From NCBI RefSeq assembly GCF_005503145.1, contig NZ_SCNV01000056.1:1-57484 (forward strand): a DNA stretch of 57,484 bases, read 5' to 3'. A program made the position numbers and the translations under genes. The first letter of the stretch is position 1, and every line of letters starts with the position of its first letter. Origin of the DNA: Burkholderia sp. 4M9327F10 (GTDB taxonomy: Bacteria; Pseudomonadota; Gammaproteobacteria; Burkholderiales; Burkholderiaceae). Shown piece by piece: positions 7,208 through 17,315 of this stretch. The notes below the pieces were generated by a model. The model did not search any database. It was not told the origin of the DNA and saw only the letters and a list, made by a program, of their open reading frames with translations.

Positions 7208-9466
7208 CTAGGCCGCCCTGGCGATCGGAAGCGCCGTCGCCAGCACCGGTTTGGAAAAATAGAAACCCTGGACTGTCACGTCACCAAAACGCGAGAGCCA
7301 AGCAACCTGCTGCTGCGTCTCGACTCCTTCAATCACCAATGACAGCCCAAGGTCGCGCGTCAGGCCGATCAGGTGCGTCAGCATCGCCGCCGAATCCTTC
7401 TTGGCGGGCACCCCGCGCGTGAAATGCCGGTCGATTTTCACGCCGTCGATCGACAGGTTGACGAGGTTTGACAGTGACGAATAGCCGGTACCGAAATCAT
7501 CGAGAAGGATCTTCACCCCTGCCCTGCGCAACGCTTCGAGCCGGGTCCTGACCAAAGCCGACTCATCAAGAACGACCGTTTCTGTTACCTCCAGCTGCAA
7601 CCGGTCAGGCTCAATCATGTAGTCATTCAGGCATCGCGTAACAGCGCGAACCACATTGCCCGTGGTGAGCTGCACAGGCGATACATTGATTGACAGGGTC
7701 AGTGGTCGCGGATCCGTGTCCTGCCATTCCCGAAAGTCCAGGCACGCCTGCTCAAGCACGAATTCACCGATCTGCACAATGAACCCGCTCGACTCGGCAA
7801 ACTGGATGAATTCGGCTGGCTGTAACACGCCCTTTGTAGGATGTCGCCAGCGCACCAGGGCTTCGACGCCGCGCAGTTCGCCATCGAGGCTAACGATCGG
7901 TTGATATTCGAGGAAAAACTCACGATTGATGATGGCGTACTGCAACTCCTGATGCCGTTCAATATCATGCAGGGCGCGCTCGGATAGTGCTGGCGTGTAG
8001 GTGCAATGCTGGCTGACATTGGCAGGCTTGCCCGTCTCCTTGGCCGCATACATCGCGAGATCCGCCTGCGTGAGCAAACCAAACTCGTTATCAACCGCAT
8101 TCCTGTGGACCGCGATGCCGATGCTCACACAGATCAGATAGCTGTTGCCGCGCATGACGAACGGGCGCTCGAACGCCTTGATCACAACATCGGCCAGATC
8201 TCCGGCTTTCCTTGCTGCGTCGTCATCCTCTACCAGAATGACAAACTCGTCTCCGCCGATACGTGCAAGCGGTCGCTCTTTTCCAACCACATCGGCAAGT
8301 CGATGCGCAACCTTGAGCAGGAGTTCGTCACCTGTCTTGTGGCCCAGCGTGTCGTTAATCTTCTTGAAATTGTCGAGGTCGATATACAGTATCGCGAGCC
8401 GCGCCGATGCACCCAAAGCATCCATTCGCCGGCGAAGCGTTTGCGTAAGCAGGTGACGATTCGGCAAGCCTGTCAGCGAATCGGTTTCAGCCAGACCCTG
8501 TAACTTGCCCATCATCACGGTGATAAAGCCTGCCGCCGTGAGCAACAAAACACTGATGACGGCTGCCATCACAAGGTACAGCACTTTCGCGTGCTGGTAG
8601 CCAGCCAGCTCGTCGTGCTCTGACAGGCCGACGAGAACAGCAACAGGATATTGGGAGATGTGTCGATACGTCACAAACCGGCGAACGTGATCGACGGGAT
8701 CACTGAACACACGGCCTTTCGCTCCCACCATTTCGCGATACGCCGCTACGGGCGGCCCCACGGGCGACGCCCTGCCCTGCCCCGTCCGCCGGGACAGCAG
8801 ATACCCATTATCCGATATGACGGCAAGCATGCCCCGAGGCCCGAGGGTATCGAGATTGTAAAAGCCGTCGGTCAGGAAATCGGGATTCTCCGAAACCACG
8901 ACCACGCCCGCGAACGAGCCGTCAGGGTTGTTCAAACGACGTGTGAACTGCAACGTCCATTGGTTCGATACGCGACCGAGCACGGGCTGACTGATATACA
9001 AGCCGGCCTCGGGGTTTGCCTGATGGATCAGAAAGTGAGGCCGGTCACTGAGATTCACCTGTTTCCCGCCAGGCGTTGTTGTCTGCAACACATCTCCGTT
9101 CGGCCCTATGATCGTCACCTGCAGGGCAGTGTCGGCTGAGATCATTCCTCGCTGGTCATAGGCAGCCAGGTCGAACGTGGCCGGCGAACGCTCATACTCG
9201 AACTTCACCCACCGAACGACAATGTCGGCATCATGCACCGTCTTGGCAATGTGCGCCGAAAATGACGACGCCAGTTCGACAGTCGAGGCTGCGGCCGTGT
9301 CCCGCGCCTCCCTGCCCTCCGTCTGGATACGGACGATTGCAGCAATCCAAATCGCGATGACAAGTGCGACGGCCCCCACCGGGATCCAGACCACAGACCG
9401 CGATGGTCGTATCTGCATCCAATCCTTGAGTCCCCTTCTGATCTGCCCGCTTTTTGCATCCGCCAT
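7208..9466 (-). CDS. Membrane-bound diguanylate cyclase/phosphodiesterase (GGDEF-EAL)
   Basis: A 752-residue protein. A membrane helix near residue 30 and another near 300 flank a periplasmic dCACHE-like sensor region. A GGDEF domain follows with an intact RIGGDEF motif, then an EAL domain with EALVRW, INVSP, the catalytic-site Glu in LEVTET, DDFGTGYSS, DGVKIDR, IEGVE and QGFYFSKP. Both catalytic sets look complete, so it may make and degrade c-di-GMP. Start MADAKSG at 9466 has a strong ribosome-binding site (GAGGAGGCGC). The LuxR gene follows directly, linking quorum-like and c-di-GMP signalling. Confidence 0.92.
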   Translation of the reverse strand: MADAKSGQIRRGLKDWMQIRPSRSVVWIPVGAVALVIAIWIAAIVRIQTEGREARDTAAASTVELASSFSAHIAKTVHDADIVVRWVKFEYERSPATFDLAAYDQRGMISADTALQVTIIGPNGDVLQTTTPGGKQVNLSDRPHFLIHQANPEAGLYISQPVLGRVSNQWTLQFTRRLNNPDGSFAGVVVVSENPDFLTDGFYNLDTLGPRGMLAVISDNGYLLSRRTGQGRASPVGPPVAAYREMVGAKGRVFSDPVDHVRRFVTYRHISQYPVAVLVGLSEHDELAGYQHAKVLYLVMAAVISVLLLTAAGFITVMMGKLQGLAETDSLTGLPNRHLLTQTLRRRMDALGASARLAILYIDLDNFKKINDTLGHKTGDELLLKVAHRLADVVGKERPLARIGGDEFVILVEDDDAARKAGDLADVVIKAFERPFVMRGNSYLICVSIGIAVHRNAVDNEFGLLTQADLAMYAAKETGKPANVSQHCTYTPALSERALHDIERHQELQYAIINREFFLEYQPIVSLDGELRGVEALVRWRHPTKGVLQPAEFIQFAESSGFIVQIGEFVLEQACLDFREWQDTDPRPLTLSINVSPVQLTTGNVVRAVTRCLNDYMIEPDRLQLEVTETVVLDESALVRTRLEALRRAGVKILLDDFGTGYSSLSNLVNLSIDGVKIDRHFTRGVPAKKDSAAMLTHLIGLTRDLGLSLVIEGVETQQQVAWLSRFGDVTVQGFYFSKPVLATALPIARAA

Positions 9467-10524
9467 AGCGGCGCCTCCTCGTTGCTGGACCAAGTCACCA
9501 CCATTGCGATCCATAAGACGAATGCAGGCATGGTACGAAGCCCTTAGCACGATGGCAAGCGCTTCCGTCCGCGCCCGTCTGTCACCGCGGGGTTCCCTCC
9601 CTGGTCGCGAAAGATGGTCTTGCGCCCCTAGGAAGGGCTCGCCGGCAACCCATCGCGGCGGGAGTAGTGTCCGAGCCGGTTGACTTCTGCCGCGATAACA
9701 GGCGCCGTCATCGCCTCACCGGCGATCGAGAGTACTTCGACTATCGCCTCATGCAAAGTCAACTCAGACCCTCCACTTCCGCTACCGTCCAGCGAAGTAA
9801 ATCTGGTGCGTTTTGCGAAGTAAAAGTGGGACTTGAGCGAATTTCGACGTATTTGATGTAATGCGCGTGTCTAATTTTCTTTATAAAACAATAGGTTGAG
9901 GTGGGGCGCGAAGGAAAGTTAAGACAATCCGCGAGGTGTCTGGCGTCACAGGAAGCAGGCCGAATCGTGCGAAAGCCTTGCTGGCCGCGGCTCCCACGGA
10001 TGTCTGGTCCAGAATTAGCACACGACATTGTGTTGCCGGGGCAGGGCGCAGTAAAACGTTCTGGATGCCAAGAAAAGCTGATTCATTTTGGATAGCGAAG
10101 CTTTTACCAGGGCGAGGTGGCATCATTCCAGATGACAGGTGATCTTGCATACACTCCCGAGAGTGCGGTGGAAAGAGCGTTGAAAAAAAGACCGCGCTAT
10201 CAATATCATGCTGACGTCTCGAGGAAAATTCGATGGAAGTCGAGATTCGATCGAGGAGCGGAAACGTGGATCTGGTGTCGACACGAGATGATATTGACTT
10301 TGGAGAGACGAGAAAGAGAGAAGTGATGCGGCCCGGCATGACCAAACTTGCGTGACTGGCGCGCGCTGACCTGCCATCCGCACGTTTTTTGTAAAGTCAC
10401 ATATTTGCTTCGCTTCATCCACAAGATCTAAATTTAGTTCCCATCGACGGAAAGTAAAGTATGGTGCACTTGTTCGCCCTTGCGCTAAAATGTGGGTTTC
10501 TCCGCCAACCGGGACTGTCTCAGA
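9467..10524. other. Gene-free stretch
   Basis: I see no convincing gene, RNA or repeat in this stretch of about 1 kb. The short frames present have no recognisable protein character. Several AT-richer patches (around 9840-9900 and 10430-10460) could hold promoters. The stretch ends where the truncated acetyl-CoA-synthetase tail begins, consistent with decayed DNA. Confidence 0.55.
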
Positions 10525-11160
10525 ATTACTTCGTTTGACGACGAGGGAACGGAGCTGCCAGGCGGTTCCGGCCGGGCCGGCAACATCTGCATCCGCAACC
10601 CCTGGCCAGGGTCCTTCCAGACCATCTGGAAGGACCCTGATCGCTACGTCAGCCAGTACTACTCGCGCTATTGTCATGATCCCGCGAGCAAGGACTGGCG
10701 CGACTGGCCTTATATGGCTGGTGATGGCGCGGTGCAGGCTGCGGACGGTTATTATCGGATCCTCGGCCGCATTGATGACGTGATCAACGTCGCCGGCCAT
10801 CGACTCGGCACCAAGGAAATCGAGTCGGCCGCCCTCCTCGTGCCGGATGTCGCCGAGGCGGCAGTGGTACCGGTCGCCGACCCGATCAAGGGCAAGGTGC
10901 CTGACCTCTATGTTTCATTGAAGCCGGGACTCGTGCCCTCCGTGAAGCTTGCGAATAAAGTCACGGCATCGGTGGTTTCCCAGATCGGCGCAATCGCGCG
11001 GCCGCGTCGTGTCGTGATCGTGCCCGATATGCCCAAGACGCGCTCGGGAAAAATCATGCGCCGTGCGCTCGCGGCGATTTCCAATCATCAGGATCCTGGC
11101 GACGTGTCCACCCTCGCCAATCCGGAGATTGTTGAACAGATCAAGGAACTCGCCCGGTAG
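10525..11160 (+). pseudogene. Acetyl-CoA synthetase-like C-terminal remnant
   Basis: An open frame of about 211 residues matching only the C-terminal third of an AMP-forming acyl/acetyl-CoA synthetase: GGSGRAGNICIRNPWPG, the YMAGDGA...GYYRILGRIDDVINVAGHRLGT hinge region, and PKTRSGKIMRRAL with the acetylatable Lys. The N-terminal ATP-binding and acyl-binding lobes are missing upstream, so it cannot be a working enzyme. The 5' junction is abrupt near 10525, suggesting deletion or recombination rather than slow decay. A possible read-in start lies near 10492. Confidence 0.8.
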
Positions 11161-11195
11161 CGCAAAGGCGCGCATCGAACGATTACCCCAATATA

Positions 11196-11744
11196 TCAAT
11201 CTGTCGTCGGCGGTCCTGGCAAGGCGCCATTAATTCCGGCCCGAAGGTGCCGCCAGCGGGCCAGCTCTTCTAACACATCGGCACGCGATCGCCCAGGTGT
11301 CACCTCCAGCCCGACCGGTCGCAATTCTCGCGCAGTGTCCCAGAATTGTTCTGCGCAATGAGTCTCAACGATTGGAGTGAGAGGCACCCGGTAGGTATTG
11401 TGCAAAAGCACAAGGAACGCAAGACCATAACCTTTTCGTCGGACAGGCTCTGATACCTCAAGCCGATAGATGTACAGATGATCTCGGAGTGGCGACAGAC
11501 CGAAAGTCGCTTCCCCCACCTTTTTACCTGCGACGTCGCAGATCATGGTTTCCCAAACCGGATTGGGCAACGTTGGTGATCCGGGGTCGTTCGTCGTGGT
11601 CTTGAAACCGATCGTGGGCAGACCGTGAATTTTTCGTCGCAAGGACAAAATGCGCAGCAAGTCGATTATTTTCACGTGATGTCTGCAGCACACCGAGGGT
11701 AACGATTCGCGTTGCGGAATTCCAGCCGAACACGATTGATTCAA
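11196..11744 (-). CDS. GNAT-like N-acetyltransferase (putative)
   Basis: A 182-residue protein. The central part (YIYRLEVSEPVRRKGYGLAF) matches the acetyl-CoA-binding motif A of GNAT enzymes (R/Q-x-x-G-x-G), followed by a helix and a strand ending near 140. Substrate unknown. It converges on the acetyl-CoA-synthetase remnant. The N-terminal 40 residues are rich in Cys and Arg and look untranslated, so the true start may be further in, but no ATG is available before residue about 66. Confidence is moderate because only one motif is clear. Confidence 0.5.
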   Translation of the reverse strand: MNQSCSAGIPQRESLPSVCCRHHVKIIDLLRILSLRRKIHGLPTIGFKTTTNDPGSPTLPNPVWETMICDVAGKKVGEATFGLSPLRDHLYIYRLEVSEPVRRKGYGLAFLVLLHNTYRVPLTPIVETHCAEQFWDTARELRPVGLEVTPGRSRADVLEELARWRHLRAGINGALPGPPTTD

Positions 11745-12074
11745 GGCCGTCGAGCCACAGGACCAGTATCGCAGGCCACATGGCAGAGATTTTTTGGTTG
11801 GCGATCGCGGCTATCGGGGTCGCCTTTGGTGAACATCGCGATCTGCACCAATCCACCCATCAAGTTTCAAACAACCTGCCGCTGGACCGGTTCGTTGCCG
11901 GAGCCTTGGGCGAACTAGAGAAGCTTGAATACAGGAGAAGATCGCTGCGCCGCTGTCACGCATGCCCGTTTTTTAACTGCGGGCCTCCACACCCGGCCTA
12001 AATATTTATGTTGAGCGCCGGCGAATGGTCTCCTTGGCTATTAAGGAGCTGGAGGTGATACTGAACATAACAAC
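11745..12074. other. Gene-free stretch
   Basis: No supported gene. AT-rich patches near 12001-12010 and 12050-12075 lie beside the recombinase remnant. I could not find a direct repeat that would mark an attachment site. Confidence 0.5.
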
Positions 12075-12332
12075 TTACTGTCGGTAATAGGCGGCGGTGG
12101 GCTGCACCGACGCGTGGCCCAGCAGCGCCTGCGCGGCCGGCAACGGCACCGCGTGATCGACGAGCGCCCGGGCATAGCCGTGTCGCAGCCAGTGCGGCGA
12201 GGCCTGCCGCAGGCGCGCGGCGCCCGCAGTGTCCGTTTTCCCGAGCCGCCCGGCCGCCGCGACGAAGATCGCCTGAGCGACACCGCGGCTCTGTTGCTCG
12301 TCATGGGTGATCCGCATCGCATTCCGACGCAA
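12075..12332 (-). pseudogene. Tyrosine recombinase (phage integrase) C-terminal remnant
   Basis: About 85 residues covering only the end of a tyrosine recombinase: HWLRHGYARALVDHAV (the H-x-x-R box), LLGHASVQPT (the second catalytic His) and a final Tyr in AAYYRQ. The N-terminal core-binding domain and the first catalytic Arg are absent upstream. It is a relic of an integrative element, perhaps the one whose conjugation genes start the window. The frame itself is open, so truncation rather than point mutation removed its function. Confidence 0.75.
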
Positions 12333-12568
12333 ACGTCAGGGAGACACCACAACTGAGATTGCAGCGTAGCCCGACTATATTCTCAAACGAAAGTCTACTC
12401 CGTCCTACGAAAACCCGGTCAGCGCGACGATCGCGCACGGCAGTTACTCGGATCCGCACGACTCACCATCTATGTCCCACGAAAAGCGATACAACTCAGA
12501 CCAGTTCCGAGCGTGGATTCAGAATCTAGCGATGCGAACAGAACAACGTCACAAGAATCAGAGATCAA

Positions 12569-12886
12569 TTAAGTATCGTCACATATGTGCTTCGCGGAAA
12601 CGATTTCTTCGCCCAAAGATGCGAAATATGCTCGCCAAAATTGTACTGCTTCTTCCGCAGACGCCTGATCTGGAAGACACTCGATCTCAAAAACGTCGGA
12701 ATCTGAAAGGTGTCCAAACACGCACCATCCCTTCAACGCCGCGTCTGTTCCGTGCAATATGAGACTTATGATGTTCGCGCGACGTTGCTGTATGCTCCCG
12801 GCGACATAATCGATAAACAGACTAGACTCCGATGGTCGAGAGACGCCAAAAACTTGGTACCGAATCGCATAAGGTAAGCTTTCCAT
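12569..12886 (-). CDS. Hypothetical protein
   Basis: A 105-residue soluble acidic protein with no family I recognise. It has regular strand-helix periodicity (IRYQVFGVSRPSESSLFIDY, WCVFGHLSDSDVFEIECL), so it looks like a real folded domain. The ATG at 12886 is preceded by a clear ribosome-binding site (GGAGAAGAGG). It lies alone between the recombinase remnant and a gap. Its base composition is lower in GC than the neighbours, compatible with acquired DNA. Confidence 0.6.
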   Translation of the reverse strand: MESLPYAIRYQVFGVSRPSESSLFIDYVAGSIQQRRANIISLILHGTDAALKGWCVFGHLSDSDVFEIECLPDQASAEEAVQFWRAYFASLGEEIVSAKHICDDT

Positions 12887-13238
12887 CGTCCTCTTCTCCA
12901 GTCTCTATTGGCCGCTAAACGTTGGTGGTGCAACGAATAAAATTGCTTTTTGCGTGCAGCAAGCCCGTCGGAAGACATACGCTCGATTGCCGCAAGGACT
13001 TTTGTGCCGGAAGTAATCGCTCCATCGAGCATGCGTTCGAGCCCACAGCGTATAAGAAAAGGACAGGCAACTATGTACGCTGCCGCTTATGGAAATCACA
13101 AAAATCGCAGCTTGAACGCGTCAAGGCGAAAAACGCACACGGCGAACACAAACCGTTTGTCCTGCGAGTTTGTCCACTAGCCTTGCAGCGAGATACTTCA
13201 GGCGAGAACGCTAGTCGATGCCAAGAGCAGCGTCGCTT
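12887..13238. other. Gene-free stretch
   Basis: No supported gene in about 350 bases. It presumably contains the promoter of the hypothetical gene that reads leftward from 12886. Confidence 0.5.
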
Positions 13239-13899
13239 TCAAGGCTGTTCGGGATGCAGGCGCGCCACCACTTCCTTGCGATAATGGTTCAATTCCTGAA
13301 TGGTTTTGAACGAGCGCTCGAACAGGATCGACAGGTTGTGCAGAATGCGCTCGACTTCCTTCTTCTCCCAGCCGTTGTCGAAACGGATCTGTTCGTCGAG
13401 CCTGCGCTCAAGCCATTCCGGGTCCGGCAAGCGCGACTGAACGGTGTCGCGCGGGAACAGCGCCAGGTTCACGTGCAGATTGGTCGGGTACAGCGGTTTT
13501 TCGGTGCGGCGCGCCGAGGCCATCAGCACGCCGATCTTCGCGAACGCCGCACGCGCGCCGTCGCCGAAATTGGCCAGCGCCTTCTTCCTGTAGCGCAGAT
13601 ACGCGCCGCCGTGACGCGCCTCGTCGCGCGAGATGGTTTCGTAGATCGCCTTGATGACGGGCTCGGTATGCCATTCAGCCGCGCGGCGATACCAGTAGCT
13701 CAGCTGCATTTCGCCGCAGAAATGCAGCATCAGCCTTTCCAGCGGCGGCGCTGGATCGAACTCGAAGCGCACCGCGTGCAGTTCTTTTTCCGTCGGCACG
13801 AGTTCCGGCTTGAAGCGAGGACGACAGCGTGTAGGAGATTTCCCACGGGTGAGCTATTCGGAACGCGCTCCCACTGCCGATCGGGATGTGCCAGGTCAC
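13239..13899 (-). pseudogene. Ferritin-like/diiron (acyl-ACP desaturase-like) protein, frameshifted near its start
   Basis: The main frame (186 residues from 13799) has diiron-protein features: MLHFCGEMQLSYWYRR with a ligand-type Glu, then YETISRDEARHGGAYLRY with the E-x-x-H pair, and a C-terminal helical bundle. The natural N-terminus (TWHIPIGSGSAFRIAHPWEISYTLSSS) lies upstream in another frame starting at a GTG at 13899. The frames join by a one-base shift near 13815-13820, where the expected continuation is FKPELVPTEKEL. It is either a broken gene or a sequencing error. Its neighbour is fabZ, suggesting lipid modification. Confidence 0.65.
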
Positions 13900-13973
13900 G
13901 ATGGATCCTGCTCGTGCGCTTCCGGGTCCGTTGCGTTATTTGTTATCTGGATGCGCCAGCGTCGGCCAGCACC

Positions 13974-14441
13974 TTACTGGCCGTCCCCATCCGTATGCCG
14001 GACCGTGCAAATCAGACCGGCCTCCGCCGCGACCACGCCATCCACTTCGGCGCGTGCCTTGAACTTCCAGATACCGCGCATGTGCCGCTCGAACGTCGCG
14101 TTCAGGATCAGCTGGTCGCCGGGTTCCACCACGCGCCTGAATCGCGCGTTGTCGATGCCGACGAACAGGTACAGCGTACTGGCCGGATCATGCGGCTCTT
14201 CCGAGAAGGTCAGCAGCGCAGCCGTCTGCGCGAGCGCTTCCAGAATCAGCACACCGGGCATCACCGGACGACTCGGGAAGTGGCCCATGAAGTACGGTTC
14301 ATTGATTGACACGTTCTTCAGCGCCTTGATGCGCTTGTGCGGCTCGAGTTCGAGCACCCGATCGACCAGCAGGATCGGATAGCGATGCGGCAGCAGCGTG
14401 AGAATCCTGTGGATGTCGAGATTGATTTTTTCAGTGCTCAT
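13974..14441 (-). CDS. fabZ: 3-hydroxyacyl-ACP dehydratase FabZ
   Basis: A 155-residue protein, typical of FabZ. Signatures: ILTLLPHRYPILLVDRV near the N-terminus, the catalytic His in FMGHFPSRPVMPGV, and the catalytic Glu in LILEALAQ. It dehydrates 3-hydroxyacyl-ACP in fatty acid elongation. Unlike the housekeeping copy it is not next to lpxD/lpxA, so it is likely a second, specialised copy. Neighbouring diiron and KAS III genes hint at lipid remodelling. Start MSTEK at 14441 is the usual family start; a GTG at 14456 is possible. Confidence 0.93.
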   Translation of the reverse strand: MSTEKINLDIHRILTLLPHRYPILLVDRVLELEPHKRIKALKNVSINEPYFMGHFPSRPVMPGVLILEALAQTAALLTFSEEPHDPASTLYLFVGIDNARFRRVVEPGDQLILNATFERHMRGIWKFKARAEVDGVVAAEAGLICTVRHTDGDGQ

Positions 14442-14715
14442 GGTATTTCTGTTCACGCATTGACCGCGCGATGATCACTCCGGATGCTGGTGCAGGTGGA
14501 TAGGTAACGCATGCTGCCGCCGTTTCCGTGACCCGGCGGCAGCAGCCACCCGGTCACAGCAACCGACCCTTCTGGCCTGATACCCGCTCGAACCTTGCCC
14601 GGTGCTCACGCCTTGTCGCCCGAGGCATTGGCAGCCGCCGCGTCGAATGCCCTGATACGGTCGCGCAGTCTGTCGAGATTGCACATCACCGCGGCGCTTC
14701 GTTTCTCATCCGGTG

Positions 14716-14739
14716 TACACGGCCCCGTAGGGCCGTGTA
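14716..14739. terminator. Hairpin downstream of the sigma factor gene
   Basis: TACACGGCCC-CGTA-GGGCCGTGTA is a perfect 10-bp stem with a 4-base loop, 14 bases after the rpoD-like stop codon. It is a strong hairpin, but neither strand has a clear U-run after it, so termination is inferred from position rather than from a complete intrinsic terminator. Confidence 0.5.
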
Positions 14740-14752
14740 TCGCCTCTGGTTT

Positions 14753-16822
<2,070 letters not shown>

Positions 16823-16898
16823 GCGGCCGCTCCTTTGAATATGACGTCCGGGTTAGCGCGCAGCACGTGCGGCAGCCTTCGCGAGGTCATGAGCCATC

Positions 16899-17150
16899 TC
16901 AGAGGCGCGCACCATGCGCCCGGATCAGTTGAACAAGTTCAGACACCGAAATCTCATGCCTAACCTCGTGTTCGGGACCCGTCGCATGATGATCGCTGTA
17001 CCGCTCCTCGATCTCGACGAGCACGGCGGTTCTGCCATCGGGTGATGCCTGCAGCATGACGTCGCGATGCGCCTGATGACCGTCAGGACTGACCGGATCG
17101 TGACGCAGACGCACACGCCCAAGGCCGTAGTTGCGTGGAGCTGAATTCAT
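16899..17150 (-). CDS. Small hypothetical protein upstream of the sigma factor
   Basis: An 83-residue protein (MNSAPRNYGLGRVRLRHDPV). It shows alternating beta-strand-like segments with VLVEIEERY in the middle and a C-terminal helix VSELVQLIRAHG. I recognise no family. It ends about 75 bases before the rpoD-like gene on the same strand, so the two may be co-transcribed, and it may act with the sigma factor. An alternative ATG lies at 17171. Confidence 0.55.
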   Translation of the reverse strand: MNSAPRNYGLGRVRLRHDPVSPDGHQAHRDVMLQASPDGRTAVLVEIEERYSDHHATGPEHEVRHEISVSELVQLIRAHGARL

Positions 17151-17266
17151 CGGAGCTTTCCCTTTATCCATTTCTGTCGGTGGTTCTGTCTTGCCGGCCC
17201 GCGACGGGCTCGCGCGTGGTGCCGTCTGATCTGGCGTAACAGCTCCTCCGCGTCATACAGTTGACG

Positions 17267-17283
17267 TGATAATATCATTATCA
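17267..17283. promoter_or_regulatory. TGATAAT-N3-ATTATCA operator before maeB
   Basis: TGATAATATCATTATCA is a 7-3-7 inverted repeat ending 33 bases before the maeB start; a TTGACG hexamer abuts its left side. The same 17 bases plus five flanking ones recur at 21619. The hexamers resemble Fur-type boxes (GATAAT repeats), but the spacing differs from the classic 19-bp box. The regulator is unknown. Confidence 0.65.
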
Positions 17284-17315
17284 TTGTCTGCAAATGTTGT
17301 TAACCAGGAGACATC

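Noticed and set aside
12766..13032. Hypothetical gene on the minus strand
   Set aside because: Overlaps the better-supported 12569-12886 gene and has no ribosome-binding site or protein-like pattern.
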